This document shows, in pieces, positions 5,238-5,724 of a DNA stretch of 5,724 bases. The position numbers and the translations under genes were made by a program. Origin of the DNA: JBDSEG01 sp039920165 (GTDB taxonomy: Bacteria > Pseudomonadota > Gammaproteobacteria > Burkholderiales > Burkholderiaceae_C); contig JBDSEG010000167.1 of the NCBI GenBank assembly GCA_039920165.1, forward strand, positions 1 through 5,724. Reading direction: 5' to 3'. The notes beneath the pieces are model-generated. The model did not search any database and was not told where the DNA came from. It saw nothing but the letters and a program-made list of their open reading frames with translations. The first letter of the stretch is position 1; every line of letters starts with the position of its first letter.

Positions 5238-5724
5238 CTACGGCGCCTTCGGCATGTCGTCGGCGATGTAGGCGCGGACGATGCCGTCGAAGTCGGCGTC
5301 GGCGCGCATGCCGAGCGCGGGTCCGAGCTTCGGCGCGAAGTTCGAGGGCCATGTCGACACGATCCGGTCGATCGACGGATCGAAGTTCCATTTGACGCGG
5401 CTCGCGACGGCGTCGCCGGCGACGCGCCTTAGCGCGTCGACCATTTCGCCGACGCCGACGTTGATCCCCGGCACGTTGACCGAGCGCGTGTGCGCGAAGG
5501 ACGCGGGGGGCGCTTCGTGCCCGACGACGAAGCTGTCGATCACGCTGCGCGGCGACACCACCCACATCCGCGTCGCCGGCGCGACGGGGCAGGGCGTGTC
5601 GACCCCCGAGAGCGGCTCGCGGATGATGCCGCTGGCGAACGAGGACGCCGCCTGGTTCGGCTTGCCGGGACGCACGGTCACCGTCGGCAGGCGCAGCGAG
5701 CGCCCGTCGATGAAGCCCTTGCGC
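5238..5724 (-). CDS. denD: Partial D-erythronate dehydrogenase-like SDR oxidoreductase (C-terminal half)
   Basis: The frame is open to the right edge, so the 5' part lies outside the window; 161 residues are visible of a family of roughly 320-330. The fragment reads RKGFIDGRSLRLPTVTVRPG and continues KPNQAASSFASGIIREPLSG, the strongly conserved substrate-binding block of the DenD-type NAD-dependent epimerase/dehydrogenase group. It then has WVVSPRSVIDSFVVGHE, NVPGINVGVGEM and the ending GMRADADFDGIVRAYIADD, also typical of that group. DenD oxidises D-erythronate to 2-oxo-tetronate in four-carbon sugar-acid catabolism. The Rossmann NAD site and YxxxK catalytic pair should lie beyond the edge, so activity cannot be judged here. 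An internal GTG at 5681 is Val in VTVRPG, not a real start. It converges with the regulator across 28 bp. The broad family is firm; the exact substrate rests on remembered motif similarity and absent operon partners. Confidence 0.82.
   Translation of the reverse strand, partial: RKGFIDGRSLRLPTVTVRPGKPNQAASSFASGIIREPLSGVDTPCPVAPATRMWVVSPRSVIDSFVVGHEAPPASFAHTRSVNVPGINVGVGEMVDALRRVAGDAVASRVKWNFDPSIDRIVSTWPSNFAPKLGPALGMRADADFDGIVRAYIADDMPKAP

Noticed and set aside
5250..5440. Repetitive-looking gcg/tcg-rich stretch
   Set aside because: It is explained by codon bias in the coding sequence of the denD-like C-terminus (Ala/Asp/Arg-rich residues), not by a true repeat.
1..5724. Mobile elements, CRISPR arrays, tRNA or rRNA genes
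   Set aside because: No transposase or integrase motifs, regularly spaced long repeats, tRNA cloverleaf pattern or rRNA-like sequence were seen on either strand.

Overview
The window is GC-rich, densely coding DNA with G/C-biased third codon positions. Its gene content (a class II cytochrome c', DusA, a diheme cytochrome c lipoprotein, a CadC-like membrane regulator and a D-erythronate dehydrogenase-type enzyme) points to a proteobacterium, most likely a betaproteobacterium near Burkholderiales. That assignment comes from gene families and composition, not from a marker gene.

Layout, left to right: (1) a class II cytochrome c gene on the minus strand (27-488); (2) a 212-bp divergent intergenic region (489-700) with a good sigma70-like promoter for the cytochrome, a -10-like element for dusA, and two inverted repeats; (3) dusA on the plus strand (701-1681); (4) a diheme cytochrome c lipoprotein on the minus strand (1686-3131), tail to tail with dusA across a 4-bp gap; (5) an 86-bp divergent spacer with a helically phased array of CTGAA repeats; (6) a membrane-anchored winged-helix/TolB-like/TPR regulator on the plus strand (3218-5209); (7) a 28-bp convergent gap; (8) the C-terminal half of an SDR-family sugar-acid dehydrogenase, probably denD, on the minus strand, cut by the right edge (5238-5724).

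The genes alternate in strand, so no two here form an operon. The one pairing with a plausible functional link is the diheme cytochrome lipoprotein with the divergently transcribed regulator. The regulator should hold its sensory part in the periplasm, where the lipoprotein also resides, and the shared promoter region carries a repeat array of the kind OmpR/PhoB-type winged-helix proteins bind. dusA, the cytochrome c' and denD look like ordinary, independent genes. I see no mobile element, CRISPR array, tRNA or rRNA, and no clear evidence of a novel multi-gene system. The best leads are the CTGAA array, the structured divergent promoter region at 489-700, and the ligand and cysteine peculiarities of the two cytochromes.
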